Below the pieces are notes generated by a model. That model was given only the letters and a program-made list of their open reading frames with translations, ran no database searches and was not told the DNA's origin. A DNA stretch of 64,000 nucleotides from Prolixibacteraceae bacterium (lineage in GTDB: Bacteria > Bacteroidota > Bacteroidia > Bacteroidales > Prolixibacteraceae): positions 37,034 through 101,033 of the forward strand of contig JABGRN010000009.1 in assembly GCA_018648265.1 (NCBI GenBank). The letters run 5' to 3'. Shown piece after piece: positions 17,520 to 26,800 of the stretch. Position 1 is the first letter of the stretch, and every line of letters starts with the position of its first letter. Position numbers and translations under genes: made by a program.

Positions 17520-19151
17520 TTAAATGCCATTTGGTTGAATATTATCCCCCTTGCTCACTGCCTTTTCAATTACGTCCAGTCTTGCTTTCCTTGGATCAGA
17601 CTTACCAACTGGTTTACCATCGGATTGGATATCGAGGATCTTGTTATTTTGATGAGTGTAATTGGGCCAAAGCGGCAATCCGTTTCCATTAGGATCACCT
17701 GTTTTGGCGAAGTTTACCCAATAGGCGTTCATCATTCTGGCAACTTCTTTGTCCTCGGGTGCGGGAGTTGACCTGGGGCGGGCACCGAGGTTATCGAACA
17801 CAAAAGAAATATCAGTTCCGTGTCCGGGGCCATACTTCATCCGCTCCTTCATGGCAGCAGGTACGTAAGAGAAAAGAAAAATGTAGGCCGGATCACCAAT
17901 TGCGGCAAAAGAACCTGCGGTGAACCGCGCAGACTCGGCCCATACCTTGTCTGTATTAAACCTTGTTTGTACCTCAGCAAATTCTTTGTTACCATCAGGA
18001 TCGTATGCAGCTTTTGCCTCTTCTTTCAGTTCTCCAAACAGTGAAAACAGTTCTTCTTTTGTACTGCTTGCATTAACAAAGCCTCCACCTATTTCCGCAC
18101 TGTTATTCCCTATCATGAGCGGAACGCGCGCCTGTCTGCCTGTCTTGTATGCACTCTCAGAAGTCTCTACAACAAATTTTCCGTCGAGAATCGGGCCTGA
18201 ATAGATTCGAGGACCTCCCTGTCCATCATTTTCCTGTCCACCGTCCACAATCTCTTCAACTTTGAGGGCTCGTAATTTGGCCAGTGCAGCTGCATCCATG
18301 CCTTCAATCCCGTGCTTGTGTGCGAAATTTATTCCGATCGTTTCTGCTGAAACAGGGTAATATTGACTTGCATTTTCTTTGTTGATTGGCCTACCAGTCA
18401 AAACACCATCGCGACCACCACCGGAATGACTGATTGCCTTTTGGAAAAGACCTAAGGCGGCAGGAATCGTCAAAAGTGAATGAACAGAAACGCCACCGGC
18501 AGAGAAACCGAAAATGGTAACATTTTCAGGATCGCCTCCGAATGCGGCAACGTTTTCCTGAATCCATTTGAGTGCTGCAATCTGGTCCATAAAGGCGTAA
18601 CTACCCTTGGGTTCTTCCGGATGCTCCTTGCTCAATGCAGGGAATGCAAAATGACCGAGGCGCCCCAGACGGTAATTGATGCTAATCAGGATTACTCCCT
18701 GTTTGGCAAACTGATCTCCTGATGTGTTTCCACTGCCACCAACGAAGGCGCCTCCATGAATCCATACCATGACCGGCAACTTAGCTTCAGGCTTGGCTCC
18801 TGCAGGCAGCCACAAATTGAGATAGAGACAATCTTCAGAAGACCCATCCGAAATTGATCCCGGAGCTCCACCCCATCCTGACTGTGCACAACTTGGTCCG
18901 AACTTACTTGCATCGAGAACTCCCTCCCAAGCTTTTACCTGTTGGGGCGGGCGCCAGCGAAATTCACCAACCGGAGGTGCTGCAAAGGGAATTCCTTTGA
19001 AACTGGTGACATCTCCTTCAGTCACACCACGTACAATTCCTGACTTGGTATGAATAGTTGGTGCTGCTGTTGCACCTTCAATACCAACTGGTTGCTGAGC
19101 ATACAAACTGCAACTAATAATTAGAGCTAAAACAAATAATATATTTTTCAT
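17520..19151 (-). CDS. Type B carboxylesterase (para-nitrobenzyl esterase-like)
   Basis: This 543-residue secreted esterase has a signal peptide ending LYAQQ. The oxyanion-hole motif WIHGGAF is near residue 132. The nucleophile elbow GFSAGG places the catalytic Ser at residue 217. The motif PGHGTDISFVF supplies the catalytic His, and DCLYLN is the usual family signature. Length and order are typical of complete type B carboxylesterases, which hydrolyse carboxylic esters. It sits in the compact cupin/CMD/esterase/hydrolase block, only 20 bases after the broken NTF2-like gene. That context suggests ester removal from a plant- or alga-derived compound, although the substrate is not shown by sequence. 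Confidence 0.92.
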   Translation of the reverse strand: MKNILFVLALIISCSLYAQQPVGIEGATAAPTIHTKSGIVRGVTEGDVTSFKGIPFAAPPVGEFRWRPPQQVKAWEGVLDASKFGPSCAQSGWGGAPGSISDGSSEDCLYLNLWLPAGAKPEAKLPVMVWIHGGAFVGGSGNTSGDQFAKQGVILISINYRLGRLGHFAFPALSKEHPEEPKGSYAFMDQIAALKWIQENVAAFGGDPENVTIFGFSAGGVSVHSLLTIPAALGLFQKAISHSGGGRDGVLTGRPINKENASQYYPVSAETIGINFAHKHGIEGMDAAALAKLRALKVEEIVDGGQENDGQGGPRIYSGPILDGKFVVETSESAYKTGRQARVPLMIGNNSAEIGGGFVNASSTKEELFSLFGELKEEAKAAYDPDGNKEFAEVQTRFNTDKVWAESARFTAGSFAAIGDPAYIFLFSYVPAAMKERMKYGPGHGTDISFVFDNLGARPRSTPAPEDKEVARMMNAYWVNFAKTGDPNGNGLPLWPNYTHQNNKILDIQSDGKPVGKSDPRKARLDVIEKAVSKGDNIQPNGI

Positions 19152-19171
19152 TTTGATAGTTGTATTGATTA

Positions 19172-19618
19172 TTAATGATCGCCTGGTGGTAGGAGTTTTG
19201 TGAATGAAAGCGAACCCAATTTCCAGCTACCTTCTTGTTTTACATACACTTCTGTAACAATAAACGGGTTAGTAACTTCATTTCCACCAACCACAGCCAG
19301 CAGAGTAATACGGTTTAAAAGAATGGCCGTATTGTCAATAATATTCACCGATACTTCATGGATATCTGCTTTCTTATACCAAATTCCTCCGCTTTTTATA
19401 ACATTGACTTCCTTTTCTTTCCCCCAGGAACCTCCCATGTGGACAAAAACAGCCTTTTCGTGGAAGAGATTATCGAGGAGATCTACTTTTTTGTCGGACA
19501 TCCACTACCATTTTACTTTGGAGAGATTAATGATTTCCTGTTCGGCTGCTGAATTTTGAGCAAATGACAATTGTACACTCATAATAATCAAAAAAAGTCC
19601 ACTAATTGATGTTTTCAT
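19172..19618 (-). pseudogene. NTF2/SnoaL-like secreted protein interrupted by an amber codon
   Basis: Read from the ATG at 19618, the sequence gives a perfect signal peptide (MKTSISGLFLIIMSVQLSFA) and the start of a DUF4440/SnoaL-like domain (EQEIINLSKVKW). It then meets TAG at 19505-19507 and continues in the same frame as WMSDKKVDLLDNLFHEKAVF to a stop at 19172. The downstream part alone (ATG 19501, 109 residues) would lack both the signal and the first helix. The codon was probably CAG, encoding Gln in a WQWM context, so a single C-to-T change explains it. The rest of the fold is intact, so the loss is recent or the stop is a sequence error. The family forms small cone-shaped binding or hydrolase folds. 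Confidence 0.8.
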
Positions 19619-19677
19619 ACTGATTGTTTTTTTCTATTTAAAATCTTGAGTTACTCTTTTTAAGTATTTAATTCTGT

Positions 19678-20757
19678 TTAATCCAATCCTTTTCCCTTTA
19701 GCCATGCAGACATTAAGTCCGCTATCTCCACATTGTTTAAATCTGAAAACGGGAAATGCGTATTGCCTTTAATTCCGACTTCAGGCAGATGCACAACTGT
19801 TACATCACCTCCATGGTTATTAACGGCATCTCGCCACAATTTTGCCATTTCGAGACGTGCACGCCAGCCATCAATTCCAGGGTTCGGATCCGGTGTAGCC
19901 GGGATATTGTCTCCATAGTATATGATAATAGGAATCTTTGTAAGCTTTAAGAATTCTTCCTTCGAAACACCAACCGCCTGCAACGGGCCAGCCGAATTTT
20001 CTATAGCAGCAGGAACTTCTTTTTCGGGAAATGGGAACCCTGAACCGGGTTCATAAGAGACTATTGCACGGATGTTCTGATTTTTTATGGCAGTTGCCCA
20101 ACCGAAACCTCCGGAATGAGAATGCGAGACGAGAATTCCTTCACCAATTTTATCAAAAAGTTCAGACATGGCATTTGTAATTACTTCTGTATCAAATCCC
20201 CCAATATTGGGAGTCATTTGTCGGAAATATTGATTTAATGTTTCTTTGTCTTTGGCAAACTGCACACCAGCAAAATAGTCTGGCCATACACCAACACGAA
20301 ATATATTAAACCAGAACTGCTCATCCGGAGTAGGTGTTATCGTAGCCTCTGCCAAACTGCGCCCTGCATTACCGCGTCGCGGCTGATCCATCAAATAGAC
20401 ACTGTACTTTTTTCTTAAAAATATATTCTGAAAACCCTCCCTTCCGTCAGGCGTAGTCTCCCAGGTTTTTGAAAACTGACCGATGCCGTGCCAAAATACA
20501 AGTGGCAAATTCCTGGCTTTTTTAGGTATCTGATAAAATATATAAGCGTGGTCGCCATGAAATGTTTGACCTTCAGGAGTACGTTTAATTGCATCAAATG
20601 TTCCCGGATTTGTTATCACTGAACCACCTACAGCAAAGCTCCCTTGTTCCTGAATCTTAATAGATTTTTGTTTTTTTGAATTCTGAGCATTAGTAGGAAA
20701 AACAATAAATATTGCGAATAAAACTGATACCAGTAGAATTGTTTTCTCTTGTTTCAT
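19678..20757 (-). CDS. Secreted alpha/beta hydrolase
   Basis: This 359-residue protein has a signal peptide ending FPTNAQ. The hydrolase core has LVFWHGIGQFSKTW (oxyanion region), VYLMDQPRRGNAGRS, the nucleophile elbow SHSHSGGFG with the second Ser as likely nucleophile, YGDNIP for the acid and GNTHFPF for the catalytic His. This fits esterase-like alpha/beta hydrolases, although the usual first Gly of GxSxG is replaced by Ser. It lies 59 bases upstream of the broken NTF2-like gene. It probably belongs to the same ester or lactone-processing block. Confidence 0.83.
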   Translation of the reverse strand: MKQEKTILLVSVLFAIFIVFPTNAQNSKKQKSIKIQEQGSFAVGGSVITNPGTFDAIKRTPEGQTFHGDHAYIFYQIPKKARNLPLVFWHGIGQFSKTWETTPDGREGFQNIFLRKKYSVYLMDQPRRGNAGRSLAEATITPTPDEQFWFNIFRVGVWPDYFAGVQFAKDKETLNQYFRQMTPNIGGFDTEVITNAMSELFDKIGEGILVSHSHSGGFGWATAIKNQNIRAIVSYEPGSGFPFPEKEVPAAIENSAGPLQAVGVSKEEFLKLTKIPIIIYYGDNIPATPDPNPGIDGWRARLEMAKLWRDAVNNHGGDVTVVHLPEVGIKGNTHFPFSDLNNVEIADLMSAWLKGKGLD

Positions 20758-20892
20758 TTCAATTTACAAATTAATTAGTTTCCAATTGCGATTCTTTTCT
20801 GAAAAATATTAGACTGACAATCACATTAAAGGATTAATGTACAATAATTAATTCTTTCGAAAATTAAAGATTATCTATTTTAAAAACAATGA

Positions 20893-23121
20893 TTAAATAT
20901 TCAACCAATAGGTCAATTTCAGGTTGATTGAGCGGAATCGTGGCCCAAAATTATCAGTAAAATAATTGTCGTTATACACCAGATATAAATCTGAAAGCGG
21001 AGCAAAACGCCACTGCAGGCGGGAATTTATACCAAGATTGGCTCGTTGGTTACTGTACTGAACCAACGTTGACCAGAAAAGTGATTTACTAAACGTAATA
21101 TCTGCTTTCGGTGTTAACAACCATAAGTCGGCATCGGAATGGGGTTCCGGTAAACGCATCCTTGTATAATTCAATGCCACACTAAACGAAGCCCATGGTT
21201 AAACCCGATAAGCCAACAATCCACCGGTGGCAAAAACGTTTCCATTATAATACTGTCCTACCGTGGTCTCGGCATTATAAGTAAATAATTTCGACAAGCT
21301 CGACTGATATGTAGATGTGAGCTGGTTAAATGAATAAGTTTTATTGCTTAATAACGGAACACCTCCTGAACGGGTGGGATCAAAATCGCGTGTAAGAAAA
21401 ATATAATGATTTGAATACTGCACTTCTAAAGAGGATCGGTCTTTATATTCAACATCCCATGTTCCTCTAAATTCATGATCAGTCTTTTTAAAATCCAGGT
21501 CAGGATTCCAGTAAAACAGTGCCAATGCCTGAATACTGTGCCGGTTAATTGAACCACTTTTGGGGTAAAAATTATAAGTCGCAGAATTTCCCGATTTATA
21601 GAACCCGGTACGCGGAATAAAACCCAGGTCGGAACGAAAGTCTTTATCCACATACACAAAATCAGTTGTATAATTAAATTTCCTTGTGTTGTAAGTAACC
21701 GTTGCCTGAGATGATAAATTTCCCTTTGTATCGTCTGGCTGAAACGATTTATGAAGGTAAAATTTTCCAATCCACACATCGTTCGATGAGGCAAGATTAT
21801 AGTCAACACCCAAAACACGGTTGTATTCATTTTTGCTATCCAGAAAGTCATAATCTTTAAAAGCCTGTCGGTTGATCATAAAAAAACCAATATTGGATCG
21901 TGCAAATACCATTTTCTGCAATGCCAGCATCATGTTATTATTAGAGGCTATACTTTTATTGATGTCTTCGTCGGTTTGAACATTCAGCAGCCCCAGCCGC
22001 CAATCTTCGTTTAGCTTGCCACTAAGCCTTACCCCGCCGATGATCCTATTTTCAATTAAATTACCGGCATTATCACGGGCCAGTCCAATTCGGCGCGAAA
22101 AAAACGGGATTGCATCCCTGCTACTTCCAAAGCTTCCAAAAAGATCACTGTTGTCGATAAAGAACTGCCTCTTTTCGGGAAGAAAAACTTCAAAACGGGT
22201 AAGGTTGGTAAAAATGTCATCTACTTCCACATTCGAAAAATCAGGATTCACGGTGATATCCAGGTTCATGCTGTTGCCGATGGCCACTTTTGCGTCTCCT
22301 CCAAACTTCAGTTTGCTATCTGTTATTCCTGATTCAAAATCTTTTGATGTGAGCGCATTTATATATGGAATAATGGCAAATGGAGTGCGGGATTTACCCA
22401 ATGGCTTTTCAAAAACCATTTTGTTCATAAAAGCCAGACTCGAGAGCAATTGGTTCTGCGGAACGTGTGACCATGCGCTTTGTTCATTGATACCTATGTC
22501 CCAACGATAACATTGCACCCTCCATTCAGTTTCCCCTTCTCTGAATTTAATAGACGAAAAAGGTATTGCGGCTTCGAAAATAAAATAGCCGTCGTACATT
22601 TTGCTTTCCAACTGCCATTTCTGATCCCAATTGGGATTAAATCCTGCTATTGCGCCGCCCTGCGAAATAAAGGCCTCTCGTTGCACACCATAAGGAGTCA
22701 TACCAAAAAGAAAAGCGGTATTTCCATCTTTAAACGTATCGAACATGAGTGTTACATTATCACTTGTAGTCCCCCTAAAATCGCGACGGAGGGAAGAAAC
22801 CACATATTTATCAGAAGCGGCTTCACCACGAATACCGATATACAGGAAATGATCGTTGTACAACAGTTTGAATTCGGTCGGAAGTTTGGTTAAAGTTGTA
22901 TCGGTTGGAAAATACTGCCAAAAGTCTCCTCCTTTATCTGCAGTTTGCCAGGATGCTTCATCCAAAACACCATCTAAATTAATATTTTCATCTGTAAACT
23001 TTACTGAAATACTTCGTTCTGATTCCTGTGCAAAAAGGGAAGTGGACATGAATAAAATTGCATTGACAATTACAACTTGAATGAAGATTTCTCTTAAGAA
23101 TACCGCCTTTTTTGATTTCAT
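20893..23121 (-). pseudogene. DUF5916 / CBM9-like outer-membrane protein interrupted by an ochre codon
   Basis: From the ATG at 23121 a 640-residue product is read to TAA at 21199-21201. It has a signal peptide ending LFAQ, a CBM9-like binding domain (residues about 45-240; VKFTDENINLDGVLDEASW) and a DUF5916 beta-barrel (VDDIFTNLTRFEVFLPEKRQFF). The same frame then continues as PWASFSVALNYTRMRLPEP and ends in the expected barrel strands and terminal aromatic residues (LKLTYWLNI) at 20893. Two ORFs therefore make one 742-residue protein split by one stop. The lost codon was probably CAA (Gln), which fits a RVQPW motif. Without the last strands the barrel should not insert normally. Confidence 0.85.
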
Positions 23122-23139
23122 TTTTCAATTTTAATGGCG

Positions 23140-23147
23140 CAAAAATA
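23140..23147 (-). promoter_or_regulatory. -7 box of the DUF5916 gene
   Basis: On the minus strand TATTTTTG followed by CGCC matches TAnnTTTG exactly and lies 19 bases before the ATG at 23121, which implies a very short leader. I see no TTG/TTTG at the ideal distance upstream, so support is from the -7 box alone. Confidence 0.45.
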
Positions 23148-23256
23148 GAAAAAAAATTATGATCCGGAATATAAAAACAAACCTTGACAGCTTATAAAAA
23201 CTAACAGGATTAGCTTTTATGTTTACTAATCAAAATGCTTATGCTGGCGGAAGCTT

Positions 23257-24393
23257 TTAAAATGTTTGATGTGGCTCGTTTTGATACCAATAAGAAACTG
23301 CTGACAAATCATCTTCGAGATGTTTGTAACGTCCCTCGCTTTGCCAACCCAAACTTTGAACGGTAATTTTCAAATCTTTTTTAAACCGAACGGGATCCAG
23401 AATATGCCATCGATACTGGCCAATCATAGTTCTATATTTTTCCCTGTTTTCCAAATCACGGAAATAATGAAAACCTGTGTAAGGATTACTAAATGGAGTG
23501 AAAATTTCGTAACCGTCTTCATCGTCGCGCTGGGCATATCCATACGAACCACAAAAATAGTCCTCTTCACCGGTGCCACAAATGGTTGAAAATTCATCAT
23601 CACCATCAATAAAAAATTTCACTTCTCCTTCGCCCCACCAACCTTTTGCAAATGTACCGCGAGCCAGATAAGTTCCTACATAATGGCCGGCTCCTTTTAT
23701 ACCATCCACAATCGTAAAAACTTCACCATCGGGCAATGCATCAACCTTTCTAAACTGAGCATGGAAATAGGCTGCATCATCTGGTACATCTGTTAAAGCA
23801 TAATCTACCTGATAATACAACGTCAATCCTTTATCATCTACATTTTCCATTGTAATTTTACATTTCTTACGGAAAGGCATTTGCCAGTAACAGTTAAAAC
23901 CACTTCGCGGATTTATACAAATGGCGAGTGAATTTATTTGCGGCTCGTACGGACGTCCCCAACCCGAAGCAAAAAAGTCGCCAAGCGGAACTTCGACTGA
24001 AGGAGTTTCTTCGTCATCCCAATAAAACCGGATAATATTTGCTCTGTAATCACTTGAACCTGACGGGGTCATCCAAATGTGCTGAATTACACCTTCGCCT
24101 TCAATTTCGGCTAAAACAAAAGTTTCGCCACCCTTAATATTAATGTAAGGATTTACTTTCCAACCCTGCCCCAATTCGCGAGCAGCTTTTGCAGCACTTC
24201 CCTCTTCCAGCGTTGCCATTCCACCTTTACCTTTTTCGCCAGTGAAATTCTCAGGACTAATAGAACGGGATTCGGCATTCGACAAACGATACAAATTCCC
24301 CATGTTCAAATCCATACCGTTAAAATTGCCTGCTTGCTGAGCGGCAACCGGTAATACCAGAATTAGTAAGAAAACCGATAATAATAGTTTCAT
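23257..24393 (-). CDS. DUF2961 / GH172-type glycoside hydrolase
   Basis: This 378-residue exported protein has a signal peptide ending PVAAQQ. It contains the DUF2961 core: IQHIWMTPSG, IIRFYWDDEETPSVEVP, GDFFASGWG, CYWQMPF and the acidic signature GTGEEDYFCGSYG. DUF2961 is now classed as GH172, which includes difructose-dianhydride and D-arabinofuranosidase-type enzymes that form hexameric or trimeric assemblies. The Glu residues in EEDYF fit the catalytic region. The length is normal for the family. It stands alone between the DUF5916 gene and the propeller/toroid gene, all leftward, and supports a furanoside-containing substrate. Exact specificity cannot be read from the sequence. Confidence 0.9.
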   Translation of the reverse strand: MKLLLSVFLLILVLPVAAQQAGNFNGMDLNMGNLYRLSNAESRSISPENFTGEKGKGGMATLEEGSAAKAARELGQGWKVNPYINIKGGETFVLAEIEGEGVIQHIWMTPSGSSDYRANIIRFYWDDEETPSVEVPLGDFFASGWGRPYEPQINSLAICINPRSGFNCYWQMPFRKKCKITMENVDDKGLTLYYQVDYALTDVPDDAAYFHAQFRKVDALPDGEVFTIVDGIKGAGHYVGTYLARGTFAKGWWGEGEVKFFIDGDDEFSTICGTGEEDYFCGSYGYAQRDDEDGYEIFTPFSNPYTGFHYFRDLENREKYRTMIGQYRWHILDPVRFKKDLKITVQSLGWQSEGRYKHLEDDLSAVSYWYQNEPHQTF

Positions 24394-24483
24394 TTTGGTA
24401 AATTTTAGTTAGTAATATCTAATCAGAATAATTCTTCTTCGATCATTCAATCGTCAAGTTAAAGGAAAAAAAGAAATCTGAAT

Positions 24484-26793
24484 CTACTTATTTTCAGTTT
24501 TTAATATAATCTCTTTTGTCTTTTGTTCTTCGCCCTTGTTTTTACAACTTTCTACTAAATTTTCAACAGGTTCTCCTATTACACCCAAATATCGACCAAT
24601 CCAATAAGGTAAAAGCCAAATATCTCCGGCACTGTATTCCGAACGACCATCACCATTACTATCTAAATCAAAGCGGTTTGCATTGTGCCTCGAAATCCGA
24701 AGTTCGCTTGCAGGGAGCATTTCTGTAATTGTTTGGTTCCTAAAATTTGGTTCAACAAATTCGATGTCTTTCCGGTGGCTGTTTGAAATTGTCCAGTCGA
24801 TTAAATCTAACGGATACTTTTGCAAATACCAAATTGCTTCTTCCAAATCAATTTCATCTACATCAACCAAAGCAGTCATAATATTCCACAAACCCTCTTT
24901 TTCAGGTCGTTCAATTTCCCAATGATCGATAATTGCATCCCGGAATAAACTTTTTAGTGAATCGTTAAATGCATAACGATATAATCCCCAATATCCGCAA
25001 TAGTACATTTCGTCGTCGGAGTGGTTCCAACCTTCCGAAAGCATTTTACTCCAGGGATCTGCATCTTCGGGTGCCATTCCAATTTCGCTCATTGGCCGCA
25101 TTAGATTTTCTAAATAACCATGTTCATCCATCAAATAAAAAGCGGCCTCCTTGTACTTCTCTTTTTGGGTGAAATAATAAGCAGTTTGTAACATCCCGAT
25201 AATATTCGATGAATTTATTTTCCGGTCGCCAACCATTTTCGGACGGGCATTTACATAATCTGGATGCCAGCGTCCCCAGGTGGTTGGCTCGCCATTCCAG
25301 TCGATCATATAAAACTCATTTTTCAAAACATGAGTCATTAATGTGTCGATTAACAAAATTGCTTTGTCGCGTAAATCCGGTTCATCAATAAGTTCGGCAA
25401 TGGTACCAAATACAAAAATGTGGCCGATTGCTTCGTCGCTGCTTGTTGTCGATTTCCAATCCCACTCCGGGTCCTCTGCCCTTCTCCACTTTTCATCGTG
25501 ATATTTATAACCCCGCCTTTCAAACGAACGAGACGGAAATCCTTCAATGTCATTAATTGTATAAAGACGTTCCAATGCATCCAACGATTCTCGGACATTT
25601 TGGAGCGCTTCTTCCGATTGTGTTACCGCATAACGAAAAACTTCGGCAGCATGGTACATAGTTGTCCAAAGTCCGTCGTTATCGGATGTTGACATGCTAC
25701 CTGTGGTCACATCGCCATTTTCCATTGCGGTTACCGTTGCATTAAAACCATTACGAATATGACGTTCGCGAACTTGTTTTTCGTAGAACATGGCTTTGTC
25801 GTACAATGTCATCTCTTTGGAAAAAATTTGCCCAAGCCCATTTTCGGTAAGAATAAGAACTGAATTTTCTGGGCCTTTTGTAATATCAATCACATTATCT
25901 GAAGGTAACCACCGTTTTGAAGCGAAGTAATTATATTTCCCCTCTTCGTTCAACATAAAAGCTCCATGAGTTGAACCAAACCAAATGTTGCCATCAATTT
26001 CTGAAATGGTAGTTATTTCTGTCCAAGGTAATTTCTTTTGAATTTCGCCAATTTGCTTTTTTGTTTTTGTATCAATTGCAAAGTATCCGTCAGAAGTTCC
26101 GGCAATTAATTTATTCCCGACAATTTCGATACTGGTAAGATTTGAATTTTCAGTTACATTCTCAATTTGATTTTTATCGGGTGAAAACGTACTAATTGAA
26201 TTTTCTCCCAAAATCCAGTACAGATTATTTTCTTCGTCATGTTTTATTTCAATTATCTTTTCATTCAAACTCCCCTGCCAATTTGTTTCCGAATCTTTTA
26301 GAAGATTCAATTTCATTCCATCCGAAATAAGGAACTCAAAATCGTTGCCTGCTTCAAAAATATTTGCGTTTGCCAGTTCATGCCGGGAATAGAGATTTGC
26401 GGCCCATGCGTTACTAAACACAGCTTTATCATCAACATAAACCAATTGGTTTTTAAAAGTGCCGATGTCGGTTATTTTTTTATCTGAAGTCGGAAGATAA
26501 TGAACATCTTTTACCAAAGTTCCAGGAAATAGAAATTGCCCGCTCCGGGGTCGCAATAATCCTTTTGATGATAAAACCTGAATATATCCGTTGCGATCGG
26601 CTACCACTTTTTGAAGTTCCGTTTCATTGTCATCAAATTCATATTTTATACTATATTCTTGTTTGAAAGGTTTGTCCGCATGAATTAGTTTTGTTTGTTC
26701 ATCCTGAACCTGAGCAGAATTACAAGCACTAAAAACAACTAGTACTGCCATTAAAAGAGGCAATCTTTGCTTTACTGTTTTCTTAATATTCAT
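24484..26793 (-). CDS. Propeller plus alpha-toroid lipoprotein, copy 2
   Basis: This 769-residue protein has a lipoprotein signal ending VFSAC (Cys24). A propeller occupies residues about 60-330 (LYWILGENSISTFS, GNIWFGSTHGAFML, SVLILTENGLGQIF). A helix-rich toroid-like half follows with SDNDGLWTTMY, KSTTSSDEAIGHIF, GEPTTWGRWHPDY and a final DLDSNGDGRSEYS calcium-type loop. It is a diverged paralogue of 10568-12904. The acidic motifs conserved in both copies (SDND, TSSDE) are the best candidates for active-site residues. Its start lies 7 bases after the stop of the DUF3748 gene, so the two are likely co-transcribed. The activity is unknown. Confidence 0.75.
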   Translation of the reverse strand: MNIKKTVKQRLPLLMAVLVVFSACNSAQVQDEQTKLIHADKPFKQEYSIKYEFDDNETELQKVVADRNGYIQVLSSKGLLRPRSGQFLFPGTLVKDVHYLPTSDKKITDIGTFKNQLVYVDDKAVFSNAWAANLYSRHELANANIFEAGNDFEFLISDGMKLNLLKDSETNWQGSLNEKIIEIKHDEENNLYWILGENSISTFSPDKNQIENVTENSNLTSIEIVGNKLIAGTSDGYFAIDTKTKKQIGEIQKKLPWTEITTISEIDGNIWFGSTHGAFMLNEEGKYNYFASKRWLPSDNVIDITKGPENSVLILTENGLGQIFSKEMTLYDKAMFYEKQVRERHIRNGFNATVTAMENGDVTTGSMSTSDNDGLWTTMYHAAEVFRYAVTQSEEALQNVRESLDALERLYTINDIEGFPSRSFERRGYKYHDEKWRRAEDPEWDWKSTTSSDEAIGHIFVFGTIAELIDEPDLRDKAILLIDTLMTHVLKNEFYMIDWNGEPTTWGRWHPDYVNARPKMVGDRKINSSNIIGMLQTAYYFTQKEKYKEAAFYLMDEHGYLENLMRPMSEIGMAPEDADPWSKMLSEGWNHSDDEMYYCGYWGLYRYAFNDSLKSLFRDAIIDHWEIERPEKEGLWNIMTALVDVDEIDLEEAIWYLQKYPLDLIDWTISNSHRKDIEFVEPNFRNQTITEMLPASELRISRHNANRFDLDSNGDGRSEYSAGDIWLLPYWIGRYLGVIGEPVENLVESCKNKGEEQKTKEIILKTENK

Positions 26794-26800
26794 TTTATTT

